The position numbers and the translations under genes are program-made. Of a stretch of 56,496 nt of DNA, positions 47,369-55,929 are shown in pieces (position 1 is the first letter of the stretch; each line of letters opens with the position of its first letter). The DNA is from Halorubrum ezzemoulense DSM 17463 (lineage in GTDB: Archaea > Halobacteriota > Halobacteria > Halobacteriales > Haloferacaceae). The stretch is taken from positions 1-56,496 of the forward strand of contig NZ_NEDJ01000015.1 in assembly GCF_002114285.1 (NCBI RefSeq), read 5' to 3'. A model generated the notes under the pieces. The model saw only the letters and a list, made by a program, of their open reading frames with translations, had not been told where the DNA came from and did no database searches.

Positions 47369-49117
47369 ATGGCGAGCGAGGCCGGCGAGAGCGACCTCGG
47401 CGACCGGATCGAGGCCCTCCAGCGGCGGCTCTCCCGGACGTGGGAGCTGCTTCAGGGGTCGACGCTCGACGTCCGGCCGTTCCGCCCGGGCGAGGACGGC
47501 CCGCTCGCGTCGTTCGTCGTTCCGGAAGACGAGACCGAAGTCGACCGGTACTGGGTGAACGCGCCGTACGCGTACGTCGTGATCACCTACGACGACGCCG
47601 AGAGCGAACACCGCTACTACGCGGTCGAGCCCGAGCTCGACGCGTTCGAGCGCGAGCTCCTCGACCGCGTCGTCGACGACATCCGCGACCCCCTCCTCTA
47701 CCGCGAGGGGAGCGGCAAGACCGACGAAGAGACGCTCAGGACCGAACTCGAGACGCTCCTGGAGGGGTACGGCGTCGAGGCCGAGATGGACACGTTCCAC
47801 GCGCTGGTGTACTACCTCTACCGCGACTTCCGCGGCTTCGGGAAGGTCGACCCCCTGCTGAACGACCGCCACATCGAGGATGTCTCCTGTGACGGCTACG
47901 ACCTCCCGATCTTCGTCTACCACGACGAGTACACCGACATCGAGACGAACGTCTCCTTCGGACAGGAGGCGCTCGACAGCTACGTGATCCGGCTCGCGCA
48001 GCAGTCCGGCCGCCACGTCTCGGTCGGCGACCCCATCGTCGAGACGACGCTCCCCGACGGCTCACGCGCGGAGCTGGCGCTCGGCGAGGAGGTGACCCCG
48101 CGCGGCTCGGCGTTCACGATCCGCCAGTACGCCGAGGACCCGTTCACCCCCGTCGACCTCGTGGAGTACGGCACGTTCTCCGTCGAGCAGATGGCGTACT
48201 TCTGGCTCTGTATCGAGCACAACAAGAGCCTCATCTTCGCGGGCGGCACCGCGTCCGGGAAGACCACCTCGATGAACGCGGTGTCGATGTTCGTCCCGCC
48301 GCGGGCGAAGGTGCTCACCATCGAGGACACCCGCGAGCTCTCGCTGTACCACGACAACTGGCTCTCGGCGGTCACCCGCGAGCGCCGGTACGAGGGGACC
48401 GACATCGACATGTACGACCTTCTGCGGTCGGCGCTGCGCCACCGCCCCGAGTACATCGTCGTCGGCGAGGTGCGCGGCGAGGAGGCGATCACGCTCTTCC
48501 AGGCGATGAACACCGGTCACACCACGTTCTCGACGATGCACGCCGACTCGATCGAGACCGTGATCAACCGGCTGGAGAACGAGCCGATCAACGTGCCGCG
48601 CGCGATGGTTCAGTCGCTCGACATGCTGTCGGTCCAGACGCTCACCCGCGCCGACGACGAGCGCGTCCGCCGCGCGAAGACGATCGGCGAGATCGGCGGT
48701 ATCGACCAGCGCACCGGGGAGCTCGACTACTCCTCGGCGTTCGAGTGGCGGCCGGACTCCGACACGTTCCGGCGCAACGACTCGTCGCTGCTGGAGGAGA
48801 TCGCCGACGACCGCGGCTGGTCCCGGTCGGAGCTGCTCCGCGAGGTCCGGCGCCGCGAGCGATTCCTCGAACTCCTCTCCGCGCTCGGCATCGACGACTA
48901 CCGCACGTTCACCGCCCTCGTCAACGAGTACTACGCCGACGCCGACCGCGTGATGGAGAAGCTCGATGAGCGCGCCGCCGCGGCCGACGGCGTCGACCCC
49001 GACGAGTTCGCGGCCGAAGACGCCTCGCCGGGCGGCGGCACCGACCGCGGCCCCGACGCCTCCGACGGCGACGGCGCGCGCGCCGGAGACGCGGGATCCG
49101 ACGCCACGGACCGATGA
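47369..49117 (+). CDS. pilB: Archaeal type IV pilus/type II secretion assembly ATPase (PilB-like)
   Basis: This 582-residue hexameric ATPase has an N-terminal domain (about 1-240) preceding the RecA-like core. In the core, Walker A GGTASGKTTSMNAV is at about 291-304. The Asp box KVLTIEDTRELSL, Walker B-like RHRPEYIVVGEVRGEEAITL and His box TTFSTMHADS follow, as in GspE/VirB11-type ATPases. The tail is acidic and disordered. It is coupled to the pilC gene (overlap at 49114). It powers pilin assembly in the membrane; archaellum use is less likely without other arl genes nearby. Confidence 0.9.
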   Translation: MASEAGESDLGDRIEALQRRLSRTWELLQGSTLDVRPFRPGEDGPLASFVVPEDETEVDRYWVNAPYAYVVITYDDAESEHRYYAVEPELDAFERELLDRVVDDIRDPLLYREGSGKTDEETLRTELETLLEGYGVEAEMDTFHALVYYLYRDFRGFGKVDPLLNDRHIEDVSCDGYDLPIFVYHDEYTDIETNVSFGQEALDSYVIRLAQQSGRHVSVGDPIVETTLPDGSRAELALGEEVTPRGSAFTIRQYAEDPFTPVDLVEYGTFSVEQMAYFWLCIEHNKSLIFAGGTASGKTTSMNAVSMFVPPRAKVLTIEDTRELSLYHDNWLSAVTRERRYEGTDIDMYDLLRSALRHRPEYIVVGEVRGEEAITLFQAMNTGHTTFSTMHADSIETVINRLENEPINVPRAMVQSLDMLSVQTLTRADDERVRRAKTIGEIGGIDQRTGELDYSSAFEWRPDSDTFRRNDSSLLEEIADDRGWSRSELLREVRRRERFLELLSALGIDDYRTFTALVNEYYADADRVMEKLDERAAAADGVDPDEFAAEDASPGGGTDRGPDASDGDGARAGDAGSDATDR

Positions 49118-51321
49118 TCGAGTACCTCCCCCTCGTCGCCGCGGTCGCGGTCTGTCTCGCGCTCGCGCTGCCGCTCGTCGACGACCGGGCCGACCTGTTC
49201 GTCACCCGCGTCGCCCTGTCGGCGTTCGGCGACTACGTCGGCGAGAACGAGGCGCGGCGGCAGGCTCAGCGCGACCGGATGCGCGCGGCCCACGTCGCCG
49301 GCACGACGCACCGCGTGTACGCCTCCCGGACCCTGTTGTACGCCGCGGTCCTCGGGGTCGCCGGCAGCGTCATCGGCGTGTACGCGGCCGGCGCGCTGCT
49401 CGCCGCGCTTGACGTCGGCGAGGCCGCGATCCGCGCGGCGCTCCCGGGGTCGGTCGAGTTCGTCGCGGTCGTCGCGCGGCTCGCCGACCTCGGGCTCGGT
49501 CGGCTGTTCGTCCTGCTCGCGGTCGTCTCCGCGACGGTCGGCTCCGGCCTCGCGCTCGGCGCCTACCTCGCTCGGTGGCAGTTGCTCGACCAGCGCGCCG
49601 CCGCGCGGGCGGCGGAGATCGACGCCACGCTGCCGCGGACGGTCGCGTTCATGTACGCGCTCTCGCGCTCCGGGATGGCGTTTCCCCGGGTGATGGACAC
49701 GCTCGCGGAGAACGAGGAGGTGTACGGCGAGGCCGCCGCCGAGCTGTCGGTCGCGGTCCGCGACATGAACGCCTTCGGAACCGACGCGCTCACCGCGCTC
49801 CAGCGCATCTCCCGGCGGACGCCGAGCGACGACTTGGCCGACTTCTCGGAGAACCTCGCGTCCGTCCTCGGCACCGGGCAGTCGGTGTCGGAGTTCCTCA
49901 ACGACCAGTACGAGCGCTATCAGGCGGAGGCGGAGGCGAAACAGGAGCAGTACCTCGAACTGCTCTCGACGTTCGCCGAGGCGTACGTGACGGCGCTGGT
50001 CGCGGGTCCGCTGTTTTTCATCACCATCCTCGTCGTCATCGGGCTCGTCTTACAGGACACCCTCCCGCTCCTCCGCGTCGTCGTCTACCTCGGCGTGCCG
50101 CTCGCCACCTTCGGCTTCGTCGTCTACGTCGACAGCGTGACGCAGGGCGTCGGCGGCACCGAGACCGTCGCGGAGTCGTCGCTCGCGGACCCGGACACCC
50201 CCTCGGTCACGGGCGTGCGCCACGCCACGGACGAGCCCGGCGACCGGGGCGCCTCGCCGCGGTTCGACGGGGGAGCGGCCGCCGAGAGCGGCGCGGGCGG
50301 TTCCGGGGCGGACGGCGCCGGCGCGGGCGGTACCGGAGCGGACCGCTGGGCGGCGAGCCGGGAGCGGCTCCGCGTGTACGACCGCCTCCGGAGCGTGCGG
50401 CGGCTGGTCGCGTCGCCGGTCGAGACGGTGCTCGCCTCGCCGCGAACGGTGCTCCTCGCCGTCGTCCCGGCCGCGGTCGTCGGGCTGCTCGTCTTCGCGT
50501 TCCCGGTCACGCTCGGGACGCCCATGGAGATGATCGACCAGGTCGACGGCCCGCTCGTCGTCGCGACCGCCCTCGTCCTCGCGGCGTACGCGGTCGCCTA
50601 CGAGTTCGGCAAGCGCCGCGTCCGCCGCGTCGAGTCCGCGGTGCCGGACTTCCTCGACCGGCTCGCCAGCGTCAACGAGGCGGGCACCGACGTGGTCGGC
50701 AGCGTCCGCCGCGTCGCCGACTCGAACCTGGAAGCCCTGACGGAGGACCTCCGCCGGACGCGCCGAGACATCGACTGGGGGGCGGACGTCTCCACGGCGC
50801 TGCGCCGGCTGGAGCGACGGGTCCGGTCGCCGATGACCTCCCGGGCGGTCGCGCTCGTCACCAACGCGATTCAGGCGAGCGGGGACGTGGGTCCCGTCCT
50901 CCGGATCGCGGCCGACGAATCGCGCGCGACGTGGGCGCTCCGGCGCGAACGCCGACAAGTGATGTTAACGTATCTCATCGTCATCTACATCTCCTTCCTC
51001 GTCTTCCTCGGGATCATCGCGGCGCTGTCGGTGTCGTTCATCCCGGCCATCGAGGCGGCGGGCGTCCCGGGGACGGGCGGCGGACTCCCCGACACCGGGA
51101 GCGGGGTCTCCGGCGGACCCGGCGGGATCACGGACGGGATCGGCGACATCGACGTGGCGGTCTACGAGCAGCTGTTCTTCCACGCCGCGTCGATCCAGGC
51201 GGTCTGCTCCGGGCTCGTCGCCGGACAGCTCGGAGAGGGGTCGGTCCGCGACGGCGTGAAACACGTCGTGGTGTTGCTCGCGCTCACGCTCGTCGCGTTC
51301 GCCGCGATCGGGGCGGTGTGA
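49114..51321 (+). CDS. pilC: Type II secretion system F-family membrane platform (PilC-like)
   Basis: This 735-residue polytopic protein has two T2SSF domains. The first contains TLPRTVAFMYALSRSGMAFP and YQAEAEAKQEQYLELLSTFA. A long Gly/Ala-rich linker (about 350-410) leads to the second, with VPDFLDRLASVNEAGTDVVG and RTRRDIDWGADVSTALRRLE. About eight hydrophobic helices surround these. It anchors the ATPase and guides pilins; the overlap with pilB supports one complex. No pilin, peptidase or archaellum gene is in the window. Confidence 0.88.
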   Translation: MIEYLPLVAAVAVCLALALPLVDDRADLFVTRVALSAFGDYVGENEARRQAQRDRMRAAHVAGTTHRVYASRTLLYAAVLGVAGSVIGVYAAGALLAALDVGEAAIRAALPGSVEFVAVVARLADLGLGRLFVLLAVVSATVGSGLALGAYLARWQLLDQRAAARAAEIDATLPRTVAFMYALSRSGMAFPRVMDTLAENEEVYGEAAAELSVAVRDMNAFGTDALTALQRISRRTPSDDLADFSENLASVLGTGQSVSEFLNDQYERYQAEAEAKQEQYLELLSTFAEAYVTALVAGPLFFITILVVIGLVLQDTLPLLRVVVYLGVPLATFGFVVYVDSVTQGVGGTETVAESSLADPDTPSVTGVRHATDEPGDRGASPRFDGGAAAESGAGGSGADGAGAGGTGADRWAASRERLRVYDRLRSVRRLVASPVETVLASPRTVLLAVVPAAVVGLLVFAFPVTLGTPMEMIDQVDGPLVVATALVLAAYAVAYEFGKRRVRRVESAVPDFLDRLASVNEAGTDVVGSVRRVADSNLEALTEDLRRTRRDIDWGADVSTALRRLERRVRSPMTSRAVALVTNAIQASGDVGPVLRIAADESRATWALRRERRQVMLTYLIVIYISFLVFLGIIAALSVSFIPAIEAAGVPGTGGGLPDTGSGVSGGPGGITDGIGDIDVAVYEQLFFHAASIQAVCSGLVAGQLGEGSVRDGVKHVVVLLALTLVAFAAIGAV

Positions 51322-51363
51322 GGCGTCCGGTCGACATATCCCCGTCGCGGCCGAGAAGCCGGT

Positions 51364-52014
51364 ATGGACCCGCAGCCGACCGGCGATCCGCAGTCGACGT
51401 ACGACCGCATCGCGACCCACTTCTCGAAGACGCGGCAGTACGCGTGGCCCGAGGTGGAGTCGTTCTTAGAGGGTCGGTCGGGGGGGCTCGCGCTCGACGT
51501 CGGCTGCGGCAACGGCCGCCACACGGAGGCGCTCGCGGCGCGCACCGAGACCGCGGTCGGCCTCGACCTCAGCCGCGGGCTGCTCGCCGAGGCGACGGCC
51601 CGCGCCCGCGACCGGGGGTTCGCCGACGCGACCGCGTTCGTCCACGGCGACGCGACGGCGCTCCCGGTCCGCGACGGCGCGGTCGACCTCGCCGTCTACG
51701 TCGCCACGCTCCACCACCTCTCGCCGCGGAGCGCCCGCGTCGAGAGCCTGAACGAGCTGGCGCGCGTCCTCGCGCCCGGCGGCGTCGCGCTCGTCAGCGC
51801 GTGGAGCACGGCCCACGACCGGTTCGACCGCGACGAGGGGTTCGACACGACCGTCGACTGGACGCTGCCGGGCGGCGAGACGGTGCCTCGGTACTATCAC
51901 ATCTACTCGCCCGCAGAGTTCGAGACGGATCTCGGCGAGAGCGCTCTCGAAACGCGTCGAACGGAGCTATCCAGCGGGAACTGTTACGCGGAAGTCGAGC
52001 CGGAACGCCCCTGA
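51364..52014 (+). CDS. Class I SAM-dependent methyltransferase (Trm9/ALKBH8-like)
   Basis: This 216-residue methyltransferase opens STYDRIATHFSKTRQYAWPE, very like the start of Trm9/ALKBH8 tRNA wobble-uridine methyltransferases. Motif I is LDVGCGNGRHTEAL (about 44-57), followed by AVGLDLSRGLLAEA, and motif IV is VDLAVYVATLHHLS. Relatives methylate carboxymethyl-uridine at the wobble base, but many related proteins act on other substrates. It follows pilC on the same strand after 42 bases, which is probably incidental. Confidence 0.78.
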   Translation: MDPQPTGDPQSTYDRIATHFSKTRQYAWPEVESFLEGRSGGLALDVGCGNGRHTEALAARTETAVGLDLSRGLLAEATARARDRGFADATAFVHGDATALPVRDGAVDLAVYVATLHHLSPRSARVESLNELARVLAPGGVALVSAWSTAHDRFDRDEGFDTTVDWTLPGGETVPRYYHIYSPAEFETDLGESALETRRTELSSGNCYAEVEPERP

Positions 52015-52074
52015 TTATCACAGACAATATCGACGGGGGTGGATTAAAGGGTCCCTGCCGACCGCCTGCTGGTA

Positions 52075-54513
52075 ATGGCCGACACCTTCCTCGAACGGGT
52101 CCTGCGTCGGGTCGCGCCCGACGCGGTGGCCCGGAGTTACCTCGCGAAGTTCCTCGTCGCCCTCGTCATCGTCGTCCTCGCGATCGGCGCCGTCGGGGCC
52201 GTCACGTACGCGGAGACGACCGAGCAGCTCGAATCGAGCGCCCAGAGCGACTACACGGCCGTCGCGGAGCTGAGCGCCACCGAAGCCGGCAGCTGGACCG
52301 CCGACCGGCGCGGGACCGTCGCGGAGGCCGCTGACAACGACATCTACAGCGAGGACTCGGCCGCCGTCGCGGCGTATCTCTCCTCGCATCTGTCTCGGGC
52401 GAGCGACGGCGTGCTTGCGTTCCACTACATCGACCCCGAGGACGGCGCGGTACTCGCGTCGACCGACGAGGCGGGCGGGAACGGTGACCGAGCGGAGACG
52501 CTCACGAGCCAGCAGTGGTTCGACGACGGGCTCCTGCTCGGCGACACCGTCACCACGACGGCGACGTACGAGGTCGACGGCGAGCGCCGGGTCGCCTACG
52601 TGGCCGGGACGCCGAAACGAAAATACGTGGTCATGGAGGTCTCGCTCGGCTCGCTCGTCGGCGACTTCCGGCAACCGACGGACGGCACGTTCACGTCGAT
52701 CGTCGAGACCGACGGCGAGATCGGCGCGAGCGATCGCGACGGCGTCGCGGGCGAGCGGTACGACGAACCGGTCCGGTCGCAGCTCTTCGACCGACAGAAC
52801 CCGATCGGGTCCGTCCCGTCGGCGACGCTCGAACTCGCCGACGGCGAGCGGTACTTCGTCGCCTACGCCCCGGTTCCAACCGAGGCCTGGTACGTCGCGG
52901 TCCACGTCCCCCTCTCAGAGGCGTACGCGCTCTCGGGGATGATCGGGCGGAACCTGCTCCTCATCGTCGGCGTCGCGGTCGTCGGGCTCGGGCTCATCGG
53001 CGTGACGCTCGGCCGGGGGACCGTCGTCGAGCTGAACCAGCTCCGGGCCCGGGCGTCGGCGCTGGCCGACGGCGACCTCGACGTCGACTTCGACACGGCG
53101 CGGCGCGACGAGTTCGGCGACCTCGCCGGGGCGTTCGCGACCATGCGCGACTCCCTGCGCGAGCAGATCGAGTCGGCGGAGACGCAGCGCGAGCGCGCCG
53201 AGGCGGCGAAGGCGGAGAGCGAGGCGTTCGCCGACCGCCTGGAGTCGCGGGCGGGCGACTTCGGCGAGACATTGGCCTCCTGCGCCGACGGCGACCTCAC
53301 GGCTCGGCTCGACGCAGAGCCGGACGACCCCGAGGCGCTCCGCGCGATCGCCGCGGAGTTCAACGACGCGATGGACGAGCTGGAGGCCGCGATCGCGGAG
53401 GTCGACGCGTTCGCGGTCGAAGTGGCCGACCGGAGCGACGCGGTCACCGACGGCACCGACGAGGCCGCCGCCGCCGGCCGGGAGACGAGCGACGCGGTCG
53501 ACGAGATATCGGCCGGGGCGGAGCGGCAGAGCCGTCAGCTGGCCGAGGTCGCCGGCGAGATGGAGGACATGTCGGCGACCGTCGAGGAGGTCGCCGCCTC
53601 CGCGGACGAGGTCGCGACCACCTCCCGGCAGGCCGACGCGCTCACCGAGGAGGGGCGCGAGGCGGCCGCCGACGCCGTCGACGAGCTCCACGCGATCGAG
53701 TCCCGCTCGGAGTCCGCCGCGGAGACGGTCGAGCGGCTCGAGGCCGAGATGGCGGAGGTCGACGCGATCGTCGAGACGATCTCGGAGATCGCCGACCAGA
53801 CGAACCTGCTCGCGCTCAACGCCTCGATCGAGGCCGCCCGCGCGGGCGAGGCCGGCTCCGGCTTCGCGGTCGTGGCCGAGGAGGTCAAGTCGCTCGCCGA
53901 GGCGACCCAGGCGTCCGCCGCGGAGGTGGAGTCGCTGATCGAGAGCCTCCGCGAGCGTACCGACGAGAGCGTCGACGAGATGGCCGCGATCCGCGAGGGC
54001 GTCGACGACGGGGTCGACGTCGTGGAGGACGCGGAGGACGCGCTCGCCGAGGTCGCCGACCGCGTGAGCGAGGCCGACGACGGCGTTCAGGAGATCTCCG
54101 GCGCGATGGACGCGCAGGCGCAGTCGGTCAACGAGGTGACCGGCGCGGTCGACGACCTTGCGGGCGTGAGCGAACAGACCACCGCCGAGGCGACCACCGT
54201 CGCCTCTGCCGCCGAGGAGCAGGCCGCCACGCTCGGCGAGGTGTCCGAACAGGCGCACGACCTCCACGAGCGCGCCAGCGACCTGCGGGAGATGACAGAG
54301 GGCTTCGAGGTCGACGCCGAGGCCGGGGACGACGTTGTCGGGGGCGCGGACGGCGATTCGGACGGCGAACCCGCCGCCGGCGGATCGGGCGAGACGGCGT
54401 TCACGTTCGGCGCGGACGAGGAGCCGTCCGACGCCGCCCCCGCCAGCACCGACGGCGGCACCGTTCACGGAACTGGAGAGCCAGGCGAGCCGCACGCCGA
54501 CGACTCGGCGTAG
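52075..54513 (+). CDS. Methyl-accepting chemotaxis transducer (Htr-type) with extracellular sensor domain
   Basis: This 812-residue receptor has TM1 (about 23-45), an extracellular Cache-like ligand domain (about 48-280), TM2 (about 284-307) and a HAMP domain ([20 protein letters not shown], about 320-372), probably with a second HAMP-like region near 400-460. A long antiparallel coiled coil follows, with the signalling hairpin tip [20 protein letters not shown] and [20 protein letters not shown] (about 565-605). Glu/Gln-rich helices supply methylation sites. The tail is acidic. It signals to CheA/CheW; no che genes are in the window, and the ligand is unknown. Confidence 0.9.
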   Translation: MADTFLERVLRRVAPDAVARSYLAKFLVALVIVVLAIGAVGAVTYAETTEQLESSAQSDYTAVAELSATEAGSWTADRRGTVAEAADNDIYSEDSAAVAAYLSSHLSRASDGVLAFHYIDPEDGAVLASTDEAGGNGDRAETLTSQQWFDDGLLLGDTVTTTATYEVDGERRVAYVAGTPKRKYVVMEVSLGSLVGDFRQPTDGTFTSIVETDGEIGASDRDGVAGERYDEPVRSQLFDRQNPIGSVPSATLELADGERYFVAYAPVPTEAWYVAVHVPLSEAYALSGMIGRNLLLIVGVAVVGLGLIGVTLGRGTVVELNQLRARASALADGDLDVDFDTARRDEFGDLAGAFATMRDSLREQIESAETQRERAEAAKAESEAFADRLESRAGDFGETLASCADGDLTARLDAEPDDPEALRAIAAEFNDAMDELEAAIAEVDAFAVEVADRSDAVTDGTDEAAAAGRETSDAVDEISAGAERQSRQLAEVAGEMEDMSATVEEVAASADEVATTSRQADALTEEGREAAADAVDELHAIESRSESAAETVERLEAEMAEVDAIVETISEIADQTNLLALNASIEAARAGEAGSGFAVVAEEVKSLAEATQASAAEVESLIESLRERTDESVDEMAAIREGVDDGVDVVEDAEDALAEVADRVSEADDGVQEISGAMDAQAQSVNEVTGAVDDLAGVSEQTTAEATTVASAAEEQAATLGEVSEQAHDLHERASDLREMTEGFEVDAEAGDDVVGGADGDSDGEPAAGGSGETAFTFGADEEPSDAAPASTDGGTVHGTGEPGEPHADDSA

Positions 54514-54614
54514 CCGGAGACGGCTCTCAGCGAACGTTAGAACGAAGGAAAGTGGTCGTCGTCGCCCGCGGCGACGAGCACTACCGGTGATGTCGCGGCC
54601 GGGTGCCTCGCTTC

Positions 54615-54899
54615 TCAGTCAGCCATCGTCTCGTGGCTGACGCCTCGGTCCTCGGGGAGCGGCGCCACGAACCGGTAGGCCGCGTACAGCCCGAGCACCA
54701 CGAGGCCGGCCAGCACGAAGCCGGTCCGGATCTCCGGGCTGATCAGCGGCATCGCGGTCACCTCGCCCGCCTCGTTCGTTATCGGGGCCGGGGCGAACGG
54801 TTTGCCGGTGAACGTCTCGACTAGTCCGAGGACCACGATGCCGAACAGCATCAGTCCCGCGCTCAACGCCCGTGCCGCCTTGTCAATGGTGTCTGTCAT
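54615..54899 (-). CDS. Small two-TM membrane protein, second gene of the doxX operon
   Basis: This 94-residue protein has helices at about 13-31 and 58-78 joined by an external loop with ETFTGKPFAPAPITNEAG and a short polar tail. It follows doxX by 13 bases, and a good Shine-Dalgarno (GAGGTGA) precedes the ATG. Co-expression with the DoxX-like protein suggests a shared membrane complex. No family recognised. Confidence 0.7.
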   Translation of the reverse strand: MTDTIDKAARALSAGLMLFGIVVLGLVETFTGKPFAPAPITNEAGEVTAMPLISPEIRTGFVLAGLVVLGLYAAYRFVAPLPEDRGVSHETMAD

Positions 54900-54912
54900 A
54901 GTGAATCACCTC

Positions 54913-55437
54913 TTAACCGAGCAGGTACCGCAGCTTGGGGTTCTGCTTGACGAGCGCCGTCTGTTCGAGGAGCGCGTCGAGCCCGTAGTACCGACCGGCC
55001 GCGAGCACGATCACGGTCATGAACAGGAACAGGCCCATCAGGTCGCTGTTGACGACGCCGTGACCGAAGCCGGCGTTCCCGACCCAGAACAGGACCATGA
55101 AGATGACCCCGCCGAACGCGGCCAACCGGGTGAACGCCCCCGCGATCAGCGCGAGGCCGATGAGCGTCTCGAACAGCGGCACGCCGGGCTCGATGAGCCA
55201 CGCGAGGTTGTTCCCCATCCAGACGGGGATGCCGCCCAGCGCGGTGCCGGTCATGCCCTTCATGTACGACGGCCCGTAGGTGAACGCGAACCCGTTCTCG
55301 ATGATCTTGGTGACCCCGGCGTGGAAGAACCACCACCCGGTCACGACGCGCAGGAACGCGATCCAGTAGGTCGCCCACGGTCCCTCTAGGGCGAACTCGA
55401 CCTCGCCGACCAGCGGATTGCTCGATTGGTATGACAT
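54913..55437 (-). CDS. DoxX/DoxD-family membrane protein
   Basis: This 174-residue protein has four hydrophobic helices. ATYWIAFLRVVTGWWFFHAG followed by VTKI is the typical DoxX opening, and GVPLFETLIGLALIAGAFTR is the second conserved helix. Relatives include the small subunit of thiosulfate:quinone oxidoreductase (DoxD) and redox-linked membrane proteins. I chose the ATG at 55437 (MSYQSSNPLVGEVEF), which has a Shine-Dalgarno GAGGTGA; 13 upstream codons read into the operator region. Confidence 0.82.
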   Translation of the reverse strand: MSYQSSNPLVGEVEFALEGPWATYWIAFLRVVTGWWFFHAGVTKIIENGFAFTYGPSYMKGMTGTALGGIPVWMGNNLAWLIEPGVPLFETLIGLALIAGAFTRLAAFGGVIFMVLFWVGNAGFGHGVVNSDLMGLFLFMTVIVLAAGRYYGLDALLEQTALVKQNPKLRYLLG

Positions 55438-55454
55438 CGGTGTCACCTCACGGA

Positions 55455-55490
55455 TGTACGTTGGGTGGGTACACACATATGTACCGTACA
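55455..55490. promoter_or_regulatory. Nested inverted repeats in the doxX promoter
   Basis: TGTACG (55455) pairs with CGTACA (55485), and inside it GGTACA (55468) with TGTACC (55480). The inner repeat contains ACATATG, the likely TATA element about 41 bases ahead of the doxX ATG. A regulator bound here would cover the TATA box directly. Confidence 0.55.
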
Positions 55491-55665
55491 GGGTTCTAAG
55501 CGGCTGAAAAGCGTTCTAGAGCGCTGGGACACGTCCGCAGTATCGTGGCTCTTTAAGTATACACACCCGGATCGGCGCCGGGAATCGCGTTCGAGCCCCG
55601 TCAGAACACGGAACGCTTATGAAAGTCGTTCCGCCTACGTGTAGATGCGTCATCGACCGACGCGA

Positions 55666-55736
55666 GCGCCGGTGGTCTAGTGGTAGGACCTGAGCCTTCC
55701 AAGCTCATGGCCCGGGTTCAAATCCCGGCCGGCGCA
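55666..55736 (+). tRNA. tRNA-Gly (anticodon UCC)
   Basis: A 71-base cloverleaf folds by eye. Acceptor GCGCCGG pairs with CCGGCGC, discriminator A. Anticodon stem UGAGC/GCUCA has loop CUUCCAA (UCC at 34-36, reading GGA). The T arm has loop UUCAAAU. There is no intron and no encoded CCA. A TATA-like CGCTTATGAAA lies about 45 bases ahead. Confidence 0.96.
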
Positions 55737-55825
55737 TTTCTCGAACGAAGTGAGAGAAATCGCCGCCGGGTTTGAACCCTATCAGTCGCGCGCAGCGAAC
55801 GGAGTGAGCGAGCACGTCCGATTTC

Positions 55826-55847
55826 GGTTCAAATCCCGGCCGGCGCA
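55826..55847 (+). repeat. Copy of the tRNA-Gly 3' end (att-like scar)
   Basis: These 22 bases are identical to 55715-55736, the T arm and acceptor end of tRNA-Gly, and lie 111 bases downstream in the same orientation. The sequence between has no gene. Confidence 0.8.
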
Positions 55848-55893
55848 CTCCCTTCGGTCGTGCGCCGGCCGTACCCCCGCTCGCTCGCGGGAG

Positions 55894-55910
55894 TCCCGGC
55901 CGGCGCATTT
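55894..55910 (+). repeat. Second partial copy of the tRNA-Gly 3' end plus flank
   Basis: TCCCGGCCGGCGCATTT repeats the last tRNA bases and the three T bases that follow the true tRNA end (55723-55739). It lies just 20 bases ahead of the right-hand IS copy. Confidence 0.7.
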
Positions 55911-55929
55911 TCTGAATCACTTCGTCGCT

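Noticed and set aside
51364-52014. Methyltransferase as part of the pilus operon
   Set aside because: The 42-base gap and the Trm9-like motifs point to tRNA modification; nothing links it to pilin modification.
52515-54590. Long Arg-rich frames overlapping the chemoreceptor gene in the same direction and on the other strand
   Set aside because: Arg/Gly-rich composition typical of out-of-frame reading of GC-rich DNA; the receptor frame carries TM, HAMP and signalling motifs.
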